DNA of 64,000 nucleotides from Ancylobacter polymorphus (lineage in GTDB: Bacteria > Pseudomonadota > Alphaproteobacteria > Rhizobiales > Xanthobacteraceae), in NCBI RefSeq assembly GCF_030813495.1, contig NZ_JAUSUI010000003.1, forward strand, positions 62,001 to 126,000, read 5' to 3'. Below are positions 53,811-63,173 of this stretch, one piece after another. Under the pieces are notes generated by a model that worked only from the letters and a program-made list of their open reading frames with translations, did not search any database and was not told the DNA's origin. Positions within the stretch are counted from its first letter, which is position 1. Each line of letters opens with the position of its first letter. A program made the position numbers and the translations under genes.

Positions 53811-54568
53811 GCGCTGCTCTGCCGTCGTTCCGGCTGGACGGACGCCGCGTGCTGGTGACGGGCGCGGGGCGAGGCATCGGCCTCGCCATCGCGCAGGCCT
53901 GTGCCGCCTCTGGCGCGGAGGTGACGCTCTGCGCCCGCTCGGCGGGCGAGATCGGCGCGGCGGCTGACGAATTGCGGGCGCAGGGCCTGAAGGCCGAGGC
54001 GTTGCCGGCCGATGTCACCGATGTGGAAGCGTTTGCCGCGCTCATCGCGGCACGCCCGGCGTTCGATGTCTTCGTCAATAATGCCGGCATGAACCGGCCC
54101 AAGCCGCTCGCCGACATCTCGGTGGAGGATTACGACGCCGTGCTGGGGCTGAACCTGCGCAGCGCGGTGTTCGCCGCCAAGGCTGTGACCGCCGGGATGA
54201 TCGCGGCGGGGCGGGGCGGATCGGTGATCAACATGTCCTCGCAGATGGGGCATGTCGGGGCTGCCAACCGCACGATCTACTGCGCCTCGAAATGGGGCCT
54301 GGAAGGCTTCACCAAGGCGCTGGCGGTGGAACTGGCGCCCCATCGCATCCGCGTCAACACCATCTGCCCGACCTTTGTCGAGACCCCGATGACGGAGCCT
54401 TTCTTCCGCGATCCGGCCTTTCGAGCCGACGTGTTGCGGAAAATCCCGCTCGGACGCCCAGGGCGCGTCGACGAAGTGGCGGCGGCGGCGGTGTTCCTCG
54501 CTTCGGAGGCCGCGTCGCTGATGACCGGCAGCGCGCTGATGTTGGATGGTGGCTGGACGGCGCTGTGA
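53807..54568 (+). CDS. Short-chain dehydrogenase/reductase
   Basis: The 253-residue classical SDR has the cofactor motif [18 protein letters not shown] at the end of the fourth strand, the catalytic serine in INMSSQMG and the YCASK pair. It is closest by eye to gluconate 5-dehydrogenase/KduD-type sugar dehydrogenases. It is last in the tightly packed operon that starts at 43863. Confidence 0.9.
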   Translation: MSAALPSFRLDGRRVLVTGAGRGIGLAIAQACAASGAEVTLCARSAGEIGAAADELRAQGLKAEALPADVTDVEAFAALIAARPAFDVFVNNAGMNRPKPLADISVEDYDAVLGLNLRSAVFAAKAVTAGMIAAGRGGSVINMSSQMGHVGAANRTIYCASKWGLEGFTKALAVELAPHRIRVNTICPTFVETPMTEPFFRDPAFRADVLRKIPLGRPGRVDEVAAAAVFLASEAASLMTGSALMLDGGWTAL

Positions 54569-54966
54569 GCGTGGCCGCGCTAAGGCGCTGGCCGTGGCGT
54601 CGATGACCCAGAAAGGACAGGTGGTGGCGTCGGCTTGCGCTCCGCCTTGCCTTCAGGGCTTTCGAGGCGCTGCCGGAGACGCTGCGCATGTGCGGCTGGC
54701 GCTCCTTCGCCGACACCAGCCCCATACTCGCCGGGCTGCGATAGGGCCATCGGCGAGAATGTGTGGATCCACAAGTCGGCGCGACCTTTCCGCTGCGCCA
54801 GCGGTACAAATCAATGTCGAGTCGCGGCGGAAGGATGCGCGCGGCGTGTCCTCGCTTGTGTGGCGGTACCGGATTGTGGAAAGCTCTGCGTTTGCGTGGG
54901 GACGTCGATAGCGGCGCGTCTTCATCGCGCCTAAGGAAGCGACCCGCCCCTCGGAACCCACCGGCG
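54569..54966. other. Gene-free spacer before the surface-glycan operon
   Basis: The region between the SDR and the glycosyltransferase shows short frames on both strands, none with a family I recognise. The frame of the glycosyltransferase is open back to 54763, but the extra 68 residues have an Arg-rich, non-coding composition. The promoter of the next operon should lie in the right half. Confidence 0.5.
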
Positions 54967-55863
54967 ATGAAGATCATCTGCATCACGCAGCTTCGGAACG
55001 AGGAGCGCTTCCTCTCAGGCTTTCTCTGTCACATCGCGCCGCATGTGGACGGCATTGTCGCGCTTGACGAGGGCTCGACCGATGCCACGCCCGATCTTCT
55101 TCGCGCCGAGCCGAAGGTGGTTTCGGTTCTGCACGAGCGTCGTCCCGCGCCACCCCATGCGCATGAATCACAGAACCGGCACCGCCTGATTCTTGAAGCG
55201 GCGCGGCTGGGGGCAGATTGGGTGATCTGCGGCGATGCCGACGAGCGTTACGAAGAACGTTTCCTGCGCCGCCTGCGGCCGGTTCTCGAACGGCGCGAGG
55301 CGCGGGGGCAGCAGATTCTCGCCGTGAGTATCGTCAATCTCTGGAACAGCCGCAGCGAGTATCGGATCGACGGGACGTGCGGGCCACGCTGGACGCCCCG
55401 CCTGTTCAGGATTCCGCGCACCGTTACCCGGCGCCCCGATCGCATGCACCAGCCCTGGTTCCCGCCTGAGCTGGACGGCGCCCCGCGCGGGTTTGTTCCC
55501 GCCTTCCTCTATCATCTCAAGATGATCGAGCGGCGCGACCGCGAGGCCCGCCACGCCAAGTTCACGGCCGTCGATCCCGACGGCGAGCACCAGCCTGTCG
55601 GCTATAACCATCTCATCGACGAGAGTGGGCTGACGGTGCGCCGCGTACTCCCGTTCAAAAGCTATGTCGACCTGCCACGCGAGGCCTGGACACCCCCGCC
55701 CGAGCGCCCCGCGCTGACGGGATGCCTGGCCGATCCCGCTTTCGTCGAACGGTTCCGCATCGACACCGCCCGACGCGCGCCGGAGGACGCCGGCGCATGG
55801 CCGCATTTCTACGGCCTCGATTTCGAGACCCTCTTTGCCGAAAGGCGGGCCGCCACAAGATGA
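54967..55863 (+). CDS. GT2-type glycosyltransferase
   Basis: The 298-residue protein begins like GT-A fold family 2 enzymes: ICITQLRNEERFLSGFL, then VALDEGSTDATPDLL with the first acidic motif, and WVICGDADERYE as the DXD-equivalent. It has no membrane segment. It overlaps the next gene by ATGA and is the first of three coupled genes, so it probably decorates or starts the polymer made by the other two. Confidence 0.85.
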   Translation: MKIICITQLRNEERFLSGFLCHIAPHVDGIVALDEGSTDATPDLLRAEPKVVSVLHERRPAPPHAHESQNRHRLILEAARLGADWVICGDADERYEERFLRRLRPVLERREARGQQILAVSIVNLWNSRSEYRIDGTCGPRWTPRLFRIPRTVTRRPDRMHQPWFPPELDGAPRGFVPAFLYHLKMIERRDREARHAKFTAVDPDGEHQPVGYNHLIDESGLTVRRVLPFKSYVDLPREAWTPPPERPALTGCLADPAFVERFRIDTARRAPEDAGAWPHFYGLDFETLFAERRAATR

Positions 55864-57299
55864 GCCATTCGCGTCCCGTGCCGGCCAGGCCGAAGAACCT
55901 TTTCGTCTTTCACCTCGAAAGCACATCGTGGCAGACCTTCAACGCCTTCCCCGAGGCGTTTCCGCATCTGCGCGCGCTGATGGCCGAGGCGCGTACCTAT
56001 CGGCGCCATTATGCCTCCGCCACCTCGACACAGATGGTGATGGCGGCGTTTCTGCACGGCAATGACTTCGAGATGGACGGCGCGGCGGGGCTGTCGCGGC
56101 CGGTGGTCAACAATGCGAGCCTGTTCAATCAGCTTGCGGCGCGTGGCTATGAAACCTCGTTCCTCTGCGCGTCCGCCTATCCCCGACTGCCGATCCTGCA
56201 TCTCCTGAACGCGTCGCTGCCCGAAGCGTGGAAGACCAACGACTTCGCCACACTGCTCCAAGCGTTCGAGCAGCGGACCGCGACAGGCCCGTTCGCGATC
56301 TATGTGTGGTGTCAGCTTCCCCATATCGAAGCGGACCTCGCCCTGGTCTCGCATGCACACCATCTCGACGAGCTGTTCGAAGGCAGCTGCGCCGCCACCG
56401 ACACGCTGCTCGGCGCCATGCTCGAAATCCTGCGCCGCGCGGGCGCGCTGGAGCACACCACGACCCTCGTCTATGGCGACCATGGCGACGATCACGGCAC
56501 GCACGGCTTCAAGAGCGGGCTGCTGCACGCGGTCGAGCCTTATCCCGCCCTCCTCCACACCCCGCTCGTTATTCGCGATGAGCATCTGCCCGTCGGCACC
56601 GACGGCCGCCTTGTCAGCACTGTCGACCTCGCTTCCACCTGCCTCGACCTTCTGGGGATCGAGGGCGACTGGCCTTTCCCGCATTCCGGCCGCAGCCTTC
56701 TTGCCGAAGGAGCGCGCACTATCGCCTTCGCGCAGAACCTTACCGCCAGCCAGGCCGACATGGACAGCTGCGACGTGAAGAAGGGCTTCGCGGCGTTGGA
56801 CCATTCCCATGCGCTGCTGGTGAGTGCGCGCGGGCTGCAATTATTCAATCACCGGCTCGATCCGGGCGGGCACCACAACCTCTTGCACCATTTCGATCTC
56901 GATAGTGGCGGACGCCTGGTGCCGGTCGATCTGCCGAGGCCCCAGCATCAGCATTTTGGAACGCAGCGCCATCTGTGGCGGTCGGGGGCGCTGCAGGAAG
57001 ACGTGGTGCGTTTGTGCGACGCGCTGAAAGCCCATGTCGCCGCCAAGAACGCCCATGCGCGGGAACGGCAGGCCGACGCCTCGATGCTTCTCGACCTCGC
57101 CGCCTTCGACAGGCTGGACCGCACGGGACGCGAAGCCTTCCTGGGCTGTGCGCCCCCGAGGCCTCCGGTGGGCAGGTTGCCGCCGGCTCGCCCTTCCTCC
57201 CCGGCCGCGCCGGCACGTGCGAGGAAGCGACCCCGCTGGAAAAAGTGGTTGCCACGCATGTTTCAACCCCGTCCGAAACGCTCAGGGGGCCGCTCATGA
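55860..57299 (+). CDS. Alkaline-phosphatase-superfamily phosphotransferase, LtaS/sulfatase-like, soluble
   Basis: The 479-residue protein has the sulfatase/LtaS core. E20 in VFHLESTSW, T55/S56/T57 in SATSTQM as nucleophile candidates, and D207-H208 in YGDHGDDHG match the metal and nucleophile positions of lipoteichoic acid synthase. The sulfatase CxPxR motif is absent, so it is a phosphotransferase rather than a true sulfatase. There is no signal or membrane helix, unlike LtaS. The C-terminal 70 residues are Pro/Arg/Lys-rich and basic, perhaps for membrane contact. Context with a glycosyltransferase and a cytidylyltransferase suggests transfer of polyol phosphate to a glycan. Confidence 0.75.
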   Translation: MSHSRPVPARPKNLFVFHLESTSWQTFNAFPEAFPHLRALMAEARTYRRHYASATSTQMVMAAFLHGNDFEMDGAAGLSRPVVNNASLFNQLAARGYETSFLCASAYPRLPILHLLNASLPEAWKTNDFATLLQAFEQRTATGPFAIYVWCQLPHIEADLALVSHAHHLDELFEGSCAATDTLLGAMLEILRRAGALEHTTTLVYGDHGDDHGTHGFKSGLLHAVEPYPALLHTPLVIRDEHLPVGTDGRLVSTVDLASTCLDLLGIEGDWPFPHSGRSLLAEGARTIAFAQNLTASQADMDSCDVKKGFAALDHSHALLVSARGLQLFNHRLDPGGHHNLLHHFDLDSGGRLVPVDLPRPQHQHFGTQRHLWRSGALQEDVVRLCDALKAHVAAKNAHARERQADASMLLDLAAFDRLDRTGREAFLGCAPPRPPVGRLPPARPSSPAAPARARKRPRWKKWLPRMFQPRPKRSGGRS

Positions 57300-57946
57300 G
57301 AATCCAGGGTCTCCTTCAGGCGGCGGGCAGCGGCACGCGGCTCGGGCGCGGACCGAAAGCCTTTGTCACGCTGGCTGGGCGAACGCTGCTTGAGCGCGCG
57401 GTCGACCGCCTGCTGCCGGCCGTCGATTCCATCATCGTCGCGGTGGCGGCGGCGGATATGGAGCGTGCGCGCGCCCTCATCCGTGATGAGCGGGTGGCGT
57501 TTGTGGAAGGGGCGGCCACGCGCAGCGGCACCACGCGCCGCCTGATGGCGCAGGCGACGGCGCCCTGGCTCATCCTGCACGATGTGGTCCACCCCTTCGC
57601 CGCGCCGGAACTGCTGCGCGCGCTGCTGCAGCAGGCGCATCTCAGCGGGGCCGCTGCGCCGGGCCTCGTCAATGCCGAGTTCTTGTACACCCGCAGCGGC
57701 GAGCTGCTGCACCCGCCGGGCGCCGTGCTCATCGGCCAGAAGCCGGTGGCATTCCGCCGCGACGCCGCCTGTGCCGGCTATGAGACGCTGCCGGAGGATG
57801 GGCTCGACAGCGATCCCAGCTTTCTCGACATTCTCGCCCTCGGCGGGGTCAAGACCGCCTTCGTGCCCGGCAGCGCCGTCAATCTGAAGATCACCACGCC
57901 CGACGACCTGAGGCTGGCCGAGGCGCTGCTGGCCCTAACCGCCTGA
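57296..57946 (+). CDS. IspD/TarI-family cytidylyltransferase-like protein
   Basis: The 216-residue protein starts with the nucleotidyltransferase motif LLQAAGSGTRLGRGPKAFVTLAG and contains ILHDVVHPFA and NLKITTPDDL near the end, both typical of IspD. Some IspD positions differ: the usual QTPQ-type segment reads IGQKPVAFRRD. It may make a CDP-polyol such as CDP-ribitol or CDP-glycerol (TarI-like) rather than the isoprenoid precursor. It overlaps the preceding gene by ATGA, which ties it to surface-glycan synthesis. Confidence 0.8.
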   Translation: MRIQGLLQAAGSGTRLGRGPKAFVTLAGRTLLERAVDRLLPAVDSIIVAVAAADMERARALIRDERVAFVEGAATRSGTTRRLMAQATAPWLILHDVVHPFAAPELLRALLQQAHLSGAAAPGLVNAEFLYTRSGELLHPPGAVLIGQKPVAFRRDAACAGYETLPEDGLDSDPSFLDILALGGVKTAFVPGSAVNLKITTPDDLRLAEALLALTA

Positions 57947-58071
57947 GCGTTCGCAAACCCGCCGCCCGCGCCGGTGGTTGCCGGCTGTCCTCTCCTCGCG
58001 GAGAATACTGGCGCGCGGACCGTCGCTCGACCTTCGGCGCACCCGATTCCTTCCGGAGCCGTGCAGAACGA

Positions 58072-59481
58072 ATGTCGCCTTCCCTGATGGAGCTCAGCGC
58101 GAGCGAGCTGTCCCGCCTCATCGCCACACGCGCCCTGGCGCCGTCCGAGCTGATGGAGGCGTATCTCGCCCGTCTTTCCGCCGCCAATCCCGCCGTCAAT
58201 GCCATCGTCTCCGCGGTCGATCCCGACGAGTTGCGGGCGCAGGCGCGCGCGCTTGACAACGCGCCGCCGCGCGGCTGGCTGCATGGCCTGCCGCTGGCGG
58301 TGAAGGACCTTGTCGCGGTGCGCGGCGTGCGCACGACCTATGGCTCGCCGCTCTACCGCGATCATGTCCCGGAAGAGGACGATCTGGTGGCGACGCGGCT
58401 GCGCGCGGCCGGCGCCATCCTCGCCGGCAAGACCAACACGCCGGAATGGGGACAGGGCAGCCACAGCTTCAATCCGGTCTTCGGCGCCACGCGCAACCCC
58501 TATGACCTCACCCGCTCGGCGGGAGGATCGTCCGGCGGCGCGGCGGCGGCGCTGGCCGCCCGGCTGGTGCCCGTCGCCGACGGGTCGGACATGATGGGAA
58601 GCCTGCGCAACCCGGCGGCCTTCTGCAATGTCTATGGTTTCCGGCCGAGCTGGGGGCTCGTGCCCGCCGATGCCGCCGGGGACACCTTCCTCTCGACGCT
58701 GGCGACCGACGGCCCGATGGCGCGCACCATCGAGGATCTCGCCCGCCTCATGGAAACGCTGGCTGGTCCCAATCCGGGCGTGCCTTTCGGCCGCGACTGT
58801 CCCTCGCTGGCGGACCGTCTGGAGGTCGATCTGCGCGGCCGGCGCATCGGCTGGCTGGCCGATTGGGGCGGGGCCTATCGCTGCGAGCCGGGCATTCTCG
58901 ACATCTGCGCCAGAGGGCTGAAGGTGTTCGAGGAATTGGGAGCAGAGGTCGAGGTGCTGGCGCCGCCTTTCCCCGCCGAGGAATTGTGGGACGCCTGGAT
59001 CCGCCTGCGCGGCTTCCTCAATGCGGGCTCAAAGGGTGCGCTGCTCGCCGATCCGCACAGCCGCGACCAACTCAAGCCGGAAAGCCGCTGGGAGATCGCG
59101 TTCGGCCAGACGGTGACGGCGGCCCAGCTCTACGCGGCCAGCGTCACCCGCTCGCGCTGGTATGCGCAGGCGGCGCGGCTGTTCGAGACGTATGATTTCC
59201 TCGTCATGCCCTCGGCGCAGGTCTGGCCGTTCCCGGTGGAGTGGCGCTGGCCGGAGTCGATCGACGGGCATCCCATGGACACGTATCACCGCTGGATGGA
59301 GATCGTCGTGCCGGTCAGCCTCATCGGCCTGCCCGCTTTGGCGCTGCCCTGCGGCTTCGGTGCCGGCGGGTTGCCCATGGGGATGCAGCTGATCGGCCGC
59401 GACGGCGCCGACGCCGCCGTCCTCGCCGCCGGAGAGCAGTATCACCGCGCCACCAATTGGCCGGCGGTCGCGCCCTCCTGA
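58072..59481 (+). CDS. Amidase (amidase-signature family)
   Basis: The 469-residue protein has the amidase-signature triad: lysine in GLPLAVKDL, the cis-serine in the SAGGSSGGAAAALAA segment and its following serine. The Gly-rich motif and the terminal ALPCGFGAGGLPMGMQLIG are conserved. The natural amide is unknown. It is separate from the three-gene operon by 125 bases. Confidence 0.9.
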   Translation: MSPSLMELSASELSRLIATRALAPSELMEAYLARLSAANPAVNAIVSAVDPDELRAQARALDNAPPRGWLHGLPLAVKDLVAVRGVRTTYGSPLYRDHVPEEDDLVATRLRAAGAILAGKTNTPEWGQGSHSFNPVFGATRNPYDLTRSAGGSSGGAAAALAARLVPVADGSDMMGSLRNPAAFCNVYGFRPSWGLVPADAAGDTFLSTLATDGPMARTIEDLARLMETLAGPNPGVPFGRDCPSLADRLEVDLRGRRIGWLADWGGAYRCEPGILDICARGLKVFEELGAEVEVLAPPFPAEELWDAWIRLRGFLNAGSKGALLADPHSRDQLKPESRWEIAFGQTVTAAQLYAASVTRSRWYAQAARLFETYDFLVMPSAQVWPFPVEWRWPESIDGHPMDTYHRWMEIVVPVSLIGLPALALPCGFGAGGLPMGMQLIGRDGADAAVLAAGEQYHRATNWPAVAPS

Positions 59482-59588
59482 ACGCGCGCCCGCTGCCCGG
59501 GCGCGTCAGCCATGGCAGCCCAGCCGACCGGCACGCGCTCGACGAGCCGGGTCGCCAGTTCCAGCGCGAAGGCGAGAGTGTCCAGCCT

Positions 59589-61046
59589 TTACCCGCCTTT
59601 TCGCTCGGAGCCGTAACAGGCTGATGCCGCGCGCGAATTCGCGTCGGCTTCCAGTCGGGCGGCGACGGTTTCGGCGATGCGGATGGCGTAATTCGTCACA
59701 TCCGGCAGGCCCATCAGCTCGCCCACCGTGCCGCGCGCCAGCGGTCCGACGACAAAGAGGTCCGGTGTCGGGGCGCCGTCGCGGCCGATGGCCCGCCCGT
59801 CCCCCGCCACCTCGATGCCGAGGCGCAGCTTGTCGGGCCGGGCGAGGCCGGCGCGCTCCAGCGCTGCCAGCACCGGATTGTCGGCGAAGACGCGCCCATG
59901 CGCCGGGCCGGTGGCGGTGAGCACGGCGTCGAACACCTCTTGCGTCACCGCTCCGGTGCGCCGGTCGCGAAAGCTCACTGCGATGGCCTCGCCGGAGCGT
60001 TCCACACTTTGCAGCGAGGCTGCGCGCAGGCGCAGCGTGCCTGCGGCGATCCTCTGGTCCAGCACCTCTTCCACCTGCGGGGCGATGCGGAAGCGGTGCA
60101 CATCCCAGAACGGGCGCAGATGCCGCAGCAGGCGCGCCCGCTCGTGCAAGGGCAGCGCGTTCCAGATGGTGCTGCCCTGCAGCCGCACCTGGTCGAGCAC
60201 GCAGTGCCAGCTCTTGCCCTCCGCCACGGCCTGCGCCACCGCCGCGCGGATGCGGCGAACGAGGACGCCGGCGGTGCGGGCCGGGTCGGTGGCGAAATCG
60301 CCATAGGGGTCGTGCAGCGCCGCCGGATGGCCGCGCGAGCGCAGGCCGCGCCGGGAGAGGGCGACGATTGCGCCGCGATGGCCGATCCGGTCGAGCGTTG
60401 CGACCAGATCGGCCATGGTCAGACCGGTGCCGACGATCAGCACCCGGTCGTCCGGCCGCACGGCGTCGAGCGCTCCGGCTTTCCACGGGTCGGGGAGAAA
60501 GCGCGGATGGCCGGCGAGCGCGCGGGCGAGGGCGGAAGGCGGGCTCGGCGGGGCGTGCGCGACGGCCAGCACCACGATCCCGGCCTCAAGAGTGGCGCCG
60601 TCCGAGGTGTGGATACGATAGACGTCCCCGCGCGCCTCCACCGCCTCGGCCGCCGCGGCCACATGCTGCACGCGCGGGCCGAGCGCCGCCAGCTGCGCCG
60701 CGACATAGGTGCCGAACACCGCACGGGCAGGGAAGTTTCGCCCCTCGCTGCGCCGCGCCGCCGGGTCGGCCTCCAGCGCGCCGGAGGCTTCCAGCCAGTC
60801 GTTGAAATGCGTCGGATGGTCCGGCAGCAGCGACATGCGCGTCGCCGGTACATTGATGCGATGGCTGGGATCGGCGGCGGAATAGGCGAGGCCGCGCCCG
60901 AGTTCCGCGCGCGGCTCGATGATGACGACCCGCGCCAGCTCCGGCCGCCGCCGCAGCAGGTGCCAGGCGACAGCCGCGCCGGAAAAGCCGCCGCCGATGA
61001 TCGCCACCGGCACATGGATCGGCCGTTTCTGCGCGCTTTCGCTCAT
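59589..61046 (-). CDS. FAD/NAD(P)-binding protein, NAD_binding_9-type
   Basis: The 485-residue protein begins with the FAD motif [20 protein letters not shown], followed by [19 protein letters not shown], and a second Rossmann motif [19 protein letters not shown]-terminal [15 protein letters not shown] closes the FAD site. This matches the FAD-NAD(P)-binding family, whose members are often near siderophore or sulfur genes but mostly have no assigned reaction. Its start overlaps the ssuD relic by ATGA, so it was part of a sulfonate operon and may have supplied the reduced flavin or oxidised the substrate. Confidence 0.82.
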   Translation of the reverse strand: MSESAQKRPIHVPVAIIGGGFSGAAVAWHLLRRRPELARVVIIEPRAELGRGLAYSAADPSHRINVPATRMSLLPDHPTHFNDWLEASGALEADPAARRSEGRNFPARAVFGTYVAAQLAALGPRVQHVAAAAEAVEARGDVYRIHTSDGATLEAGIVVLAVAHAPPSPPSALARALAGHPRFLPDPWKAGALDAVRPDDRVLIVGTGLTMADLVATLDRIGHRGAIVALSRRGLRSRGHPAALHDPYGDFATDPARTAGVLVRRIRAAVAQAVAEGKSWHCVLDQVRLQGSTIWNALPLHERARLLRHLRPFWDVHRFRIAPQVEEVLDQRIAAGTLRLRAASLQSVERSGEAIAVSFRDRRTGAVTQEVFDAVLTATGPAHGRVFADNPVLAALERAGLARPDKLRLGIEVAGDGRAIGRDGAPTPDLFVVGPLARGTVGELMGLPDVTNYAIRIAETVAARLEADANSRAASACYGSERKGG

Positions 61047-61455
61047 GAGGCGGTAGCGCGCGCGGCCGGGCGGTCGTCATTGGCGATGGTCTCGCCGAAC
61101 GGCCCCGTGTTGACGCCGGCGGGGCCCTGCGCCACGCCACGGTTCAGCTTGAGGCGCGGCAGCACCAGCTCGGCCACCCGGTAGGCCTCGTCGAGATGCG
61201 GATAGCCGGAGAGGATGAAGCTGTCGATGCCGAGATCGGCATATTCCCGCATGCGCGCCGCCACCGTTTGACCCGCCCCGACCAACGCCGTGCCCGCCGC
61301 GCCGCTCACCCGACGCCGGCCCACAGATTCGGGCTCACCTCCAGCCTATCACGCCGCCCGCCCTGCAGCGTCTGCATGCGCGACTGGCCGGCGGAATCGC
61401 GCCGCGAGAGCACCTTCTGCGTCGCGGCGACGGCGGCGTCGTCGGCCTTGGGGTC
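61043..61455 (-). pseudogene. ssuD: ssuD (alkanesulfonate monooxygenase) remnant, truncated and frameshifted
   Basis: About 130 C-terminal residues of SsuD remain. One frame from near 61455 reads [20 protein letters not shown] and then SPNLWAGVG before a TGA. At about 61310 one base is missing and the next frame continues as [31 protein letters not shown] and AELVLPRL. The N-terminal two thirds of the flavin barrel are absent. The functional importer genes lie to the right, separated from it by an Rrf2 gene. Confidence 0.8.
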
Positions 61456-61544
61456 GGCACTGCGACGTATCTTATGGATCAATGCGCCGCCTGCCGGCAC
61501 TCCGTTTTCACGCGGATGGGCGATTTTGGATAAAAGGACAGGTG

Positions 61545-61994
61545 TCAGATGTGGTACATCAGGTCCGGGTGCCGCGTCCGGCCATAGCTGACCATCTCTT
61601 CCAGCGTCATCCGGTCGAGAATGTCGGACAGCGCGTCGCGCACCCGGGTCATGACGATGCGGACCTCGCAGGCTTCGCGGTTCTCGCAATCCTGGCAGGG
61701 CACATAGGCGCTCTGGCTGGCGCAGCCGATCGGCGCCAGCGGGCCGTCCAGCGTGCGGATGATGTGGCCGACGCGGATCTCCTTCGGCGCCCGGGCCAGC
61801 GAATAACCGCCGCCTGGCCCCTTCTTGCTGCGCACCAGCCCGGCATTCCTCAGGTCGAGCAGAATGGCGTCGAGGAACTTCTTCGGTATGTTCTCCGCCT
61901 GGGCGATCGCCGCCCCCATCGTCGTCGTCCCACTCTCCAGCGACGCCAGATGCACCATCGCCTTCAGGCCGTATTTCCCCTTGTTCGTCAGCAT
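61545..61994 (-). CDS. Rrf2-family transcriptional regulator
   Basis: The 149-residue protein has the Rrf2 winged helix ([40 protein letters not shown]) and the cysteine cluster C-x8-C-x2-C-x4-C in the segment after residue 91, as in iron-sulfur-binding Rrf2 members (IscR-like). It could sense iron-sulfur status, cysteine or a sulfur compound. Position between the ssuD relic and ssuA suggests it controls sulfonate genes. Confidence 0.9.
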   Translation of the reverse strand: MLTNKGKYGLKAMVHLASLESGTTTMGAAIAQAENIPKKFLDAILLDLRNAGLVRSKKGPGGGYSLARAPKEIRVGHIIRTLDGPLAPIGCASQSAYVPCQDCENREACEVRIVMTRVRDALSDILDRMTLEEMVSYGRTRHPDLMYHI

Positions 61995-62102
61995 TCATCC
62001 ACCCCGGCGCGCCCGTCGACAGGGTAGATAGCAGCCCGCCGCAGCGATGGGTACCAAGGATGGGCGAGGCGGGTCCGATGCCGGAGCCGACCCCGCCGCG
62101 GT

Positions 62103-63128
62103 TCAGTTGCCCGCCAGCTTCTTCTGCGCCGCGTCGTAATAGGAGCGGTCTATCCAGCTGGCGTAATCGACCTTGCCCTTCAACAGTCCGGCCTCGGCCA
62201 TGAAGGCCTCTTCCGCCCGCAGCGCCCGCACCGCCTCGTCGGTAATGGCCGGGTCCTGCCAGAACTGGCCGTCGCTATAGGTCGCGCGCACCGCCTTCTC
62301 GCTGCTGCCGGTCTCGCGCACGAAAATGGCGATGGTCTCTTCGGGGTGCGCGTCGGCCCAGCGCGCAGTGGCGATGTCGACGGCGAGCAGCCGGGCGACG
62401 AGATCGGGATATTGGCGGGCGAAGCTGGCGTTGACGCTCAGCACATGCGGTACCGCCCATTCGCGCTTGCCGGAGAGGCCGGCGTCGAAGATCACCCTGG
62501 CGCCGCCGAGATCGACCAGCTTCTGCGCCGGCCCGGTGCTCTCGACAATGGCGTCGATATCCCCGCGCGCCAGCGCCGGCCCGGAGCTCTCAATGCCGAT
62601 ATTGAGCAACCGCACGTCCTTGATCGAGACGCCGGCTTCCTTCAGCGCCTTGGCGAAGGTGGAATGGCGCACCGTGCCGGTGAGCACCGCGACCTTCTTG
62701 CCCTTCAGCTCGGCAATATCCTTGATCGGCGAATCCGGGCGCACCACCACCAGAGTCTCGTTCGACGGCACCCAGCTCGACAGGCCGATCGCTTTCACAT
62801 CCGCGCCGGCGGCACCGAGGCGCAGCGAGGGGTTGTTGCCGATATAGGTGAAGTCGATGGCGCCGGAGCCGAGCGCCACCGAAGCCGGGCCGCCGCCGTC
62901 GAAGGTCGCCAGCTCCACCCTTATGCCGTCCTTGGCGAATTCCTGCTCCAGCAGCTTGCGGTTGCGATAGAGGATGAATTTGAGATGCCCCGGCGCCGTC
63001 GAGCCGATGCGGATCACCTCCGGCTTGTCGGCGGCGCGGGCGGGGACGGCGCCCGCCAGCGGCGCGAGAGCGGCGAGGCCGAGCGCCTCGACGACACGTC
63101 GGCGCGTGAGGGGGAGATGACGGATCAT
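62103..63128 (-). CDS. ssuA: Aliphatic sulfonate ABC transporter substrate-binding protein (SsuA-like)
   Basis: The 341-residue receptor has an export signal ([18 protein letters not shown]) and a two-lobed fold of the SsuA/NMT1 family: [60 protein letters not shown]. The ligand is a sulfonate or taurine-like compound by family. It lies downstream of the permease by 45 bases on the same strand. Confidence 0.9.
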   Translation of the reverse strand: MIRHLPLTRRRVVEALGLAALAPLAGAVPARAADKPEVIRIGSTAPGHLKFILYRNRKLLEQEFAKDGIRVELATFDGGGPASVALGSGAIDFTYIGNNPSLRLGAAGADVKAIGLSSWVPSNETLVVVRPDSPIKDIAELKGKKVAVLTGTVRHSTFAKALKEAGVSIKDVRLLNIGIESSGPALARGDIDAIVESTGPAQKLVDLGGARVIFDAGLSGKREWAVPHVLSVNASFARQYPDLVARLLAVDIATARWADAHPEETIAIFVRETGSSEKAVRATYSDGQFWQDPAITDEAVRALRAEEAFMAEAGLLKGKVDYASWIDRSYYDAAQKKLAGN

Positions 63129-63173
63129 GGCGAAACCTTTCGGGGAGAGAGCGAAAAAGGGAGCGGGCCGCGC

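Noticed and set aside
54580-54774. Small minus-strand frame in the 54.6 kb spacer
   Set aside because: Its composition is Pro/Ala/Arg-rich, with no ribosome site or homology I can recognise.
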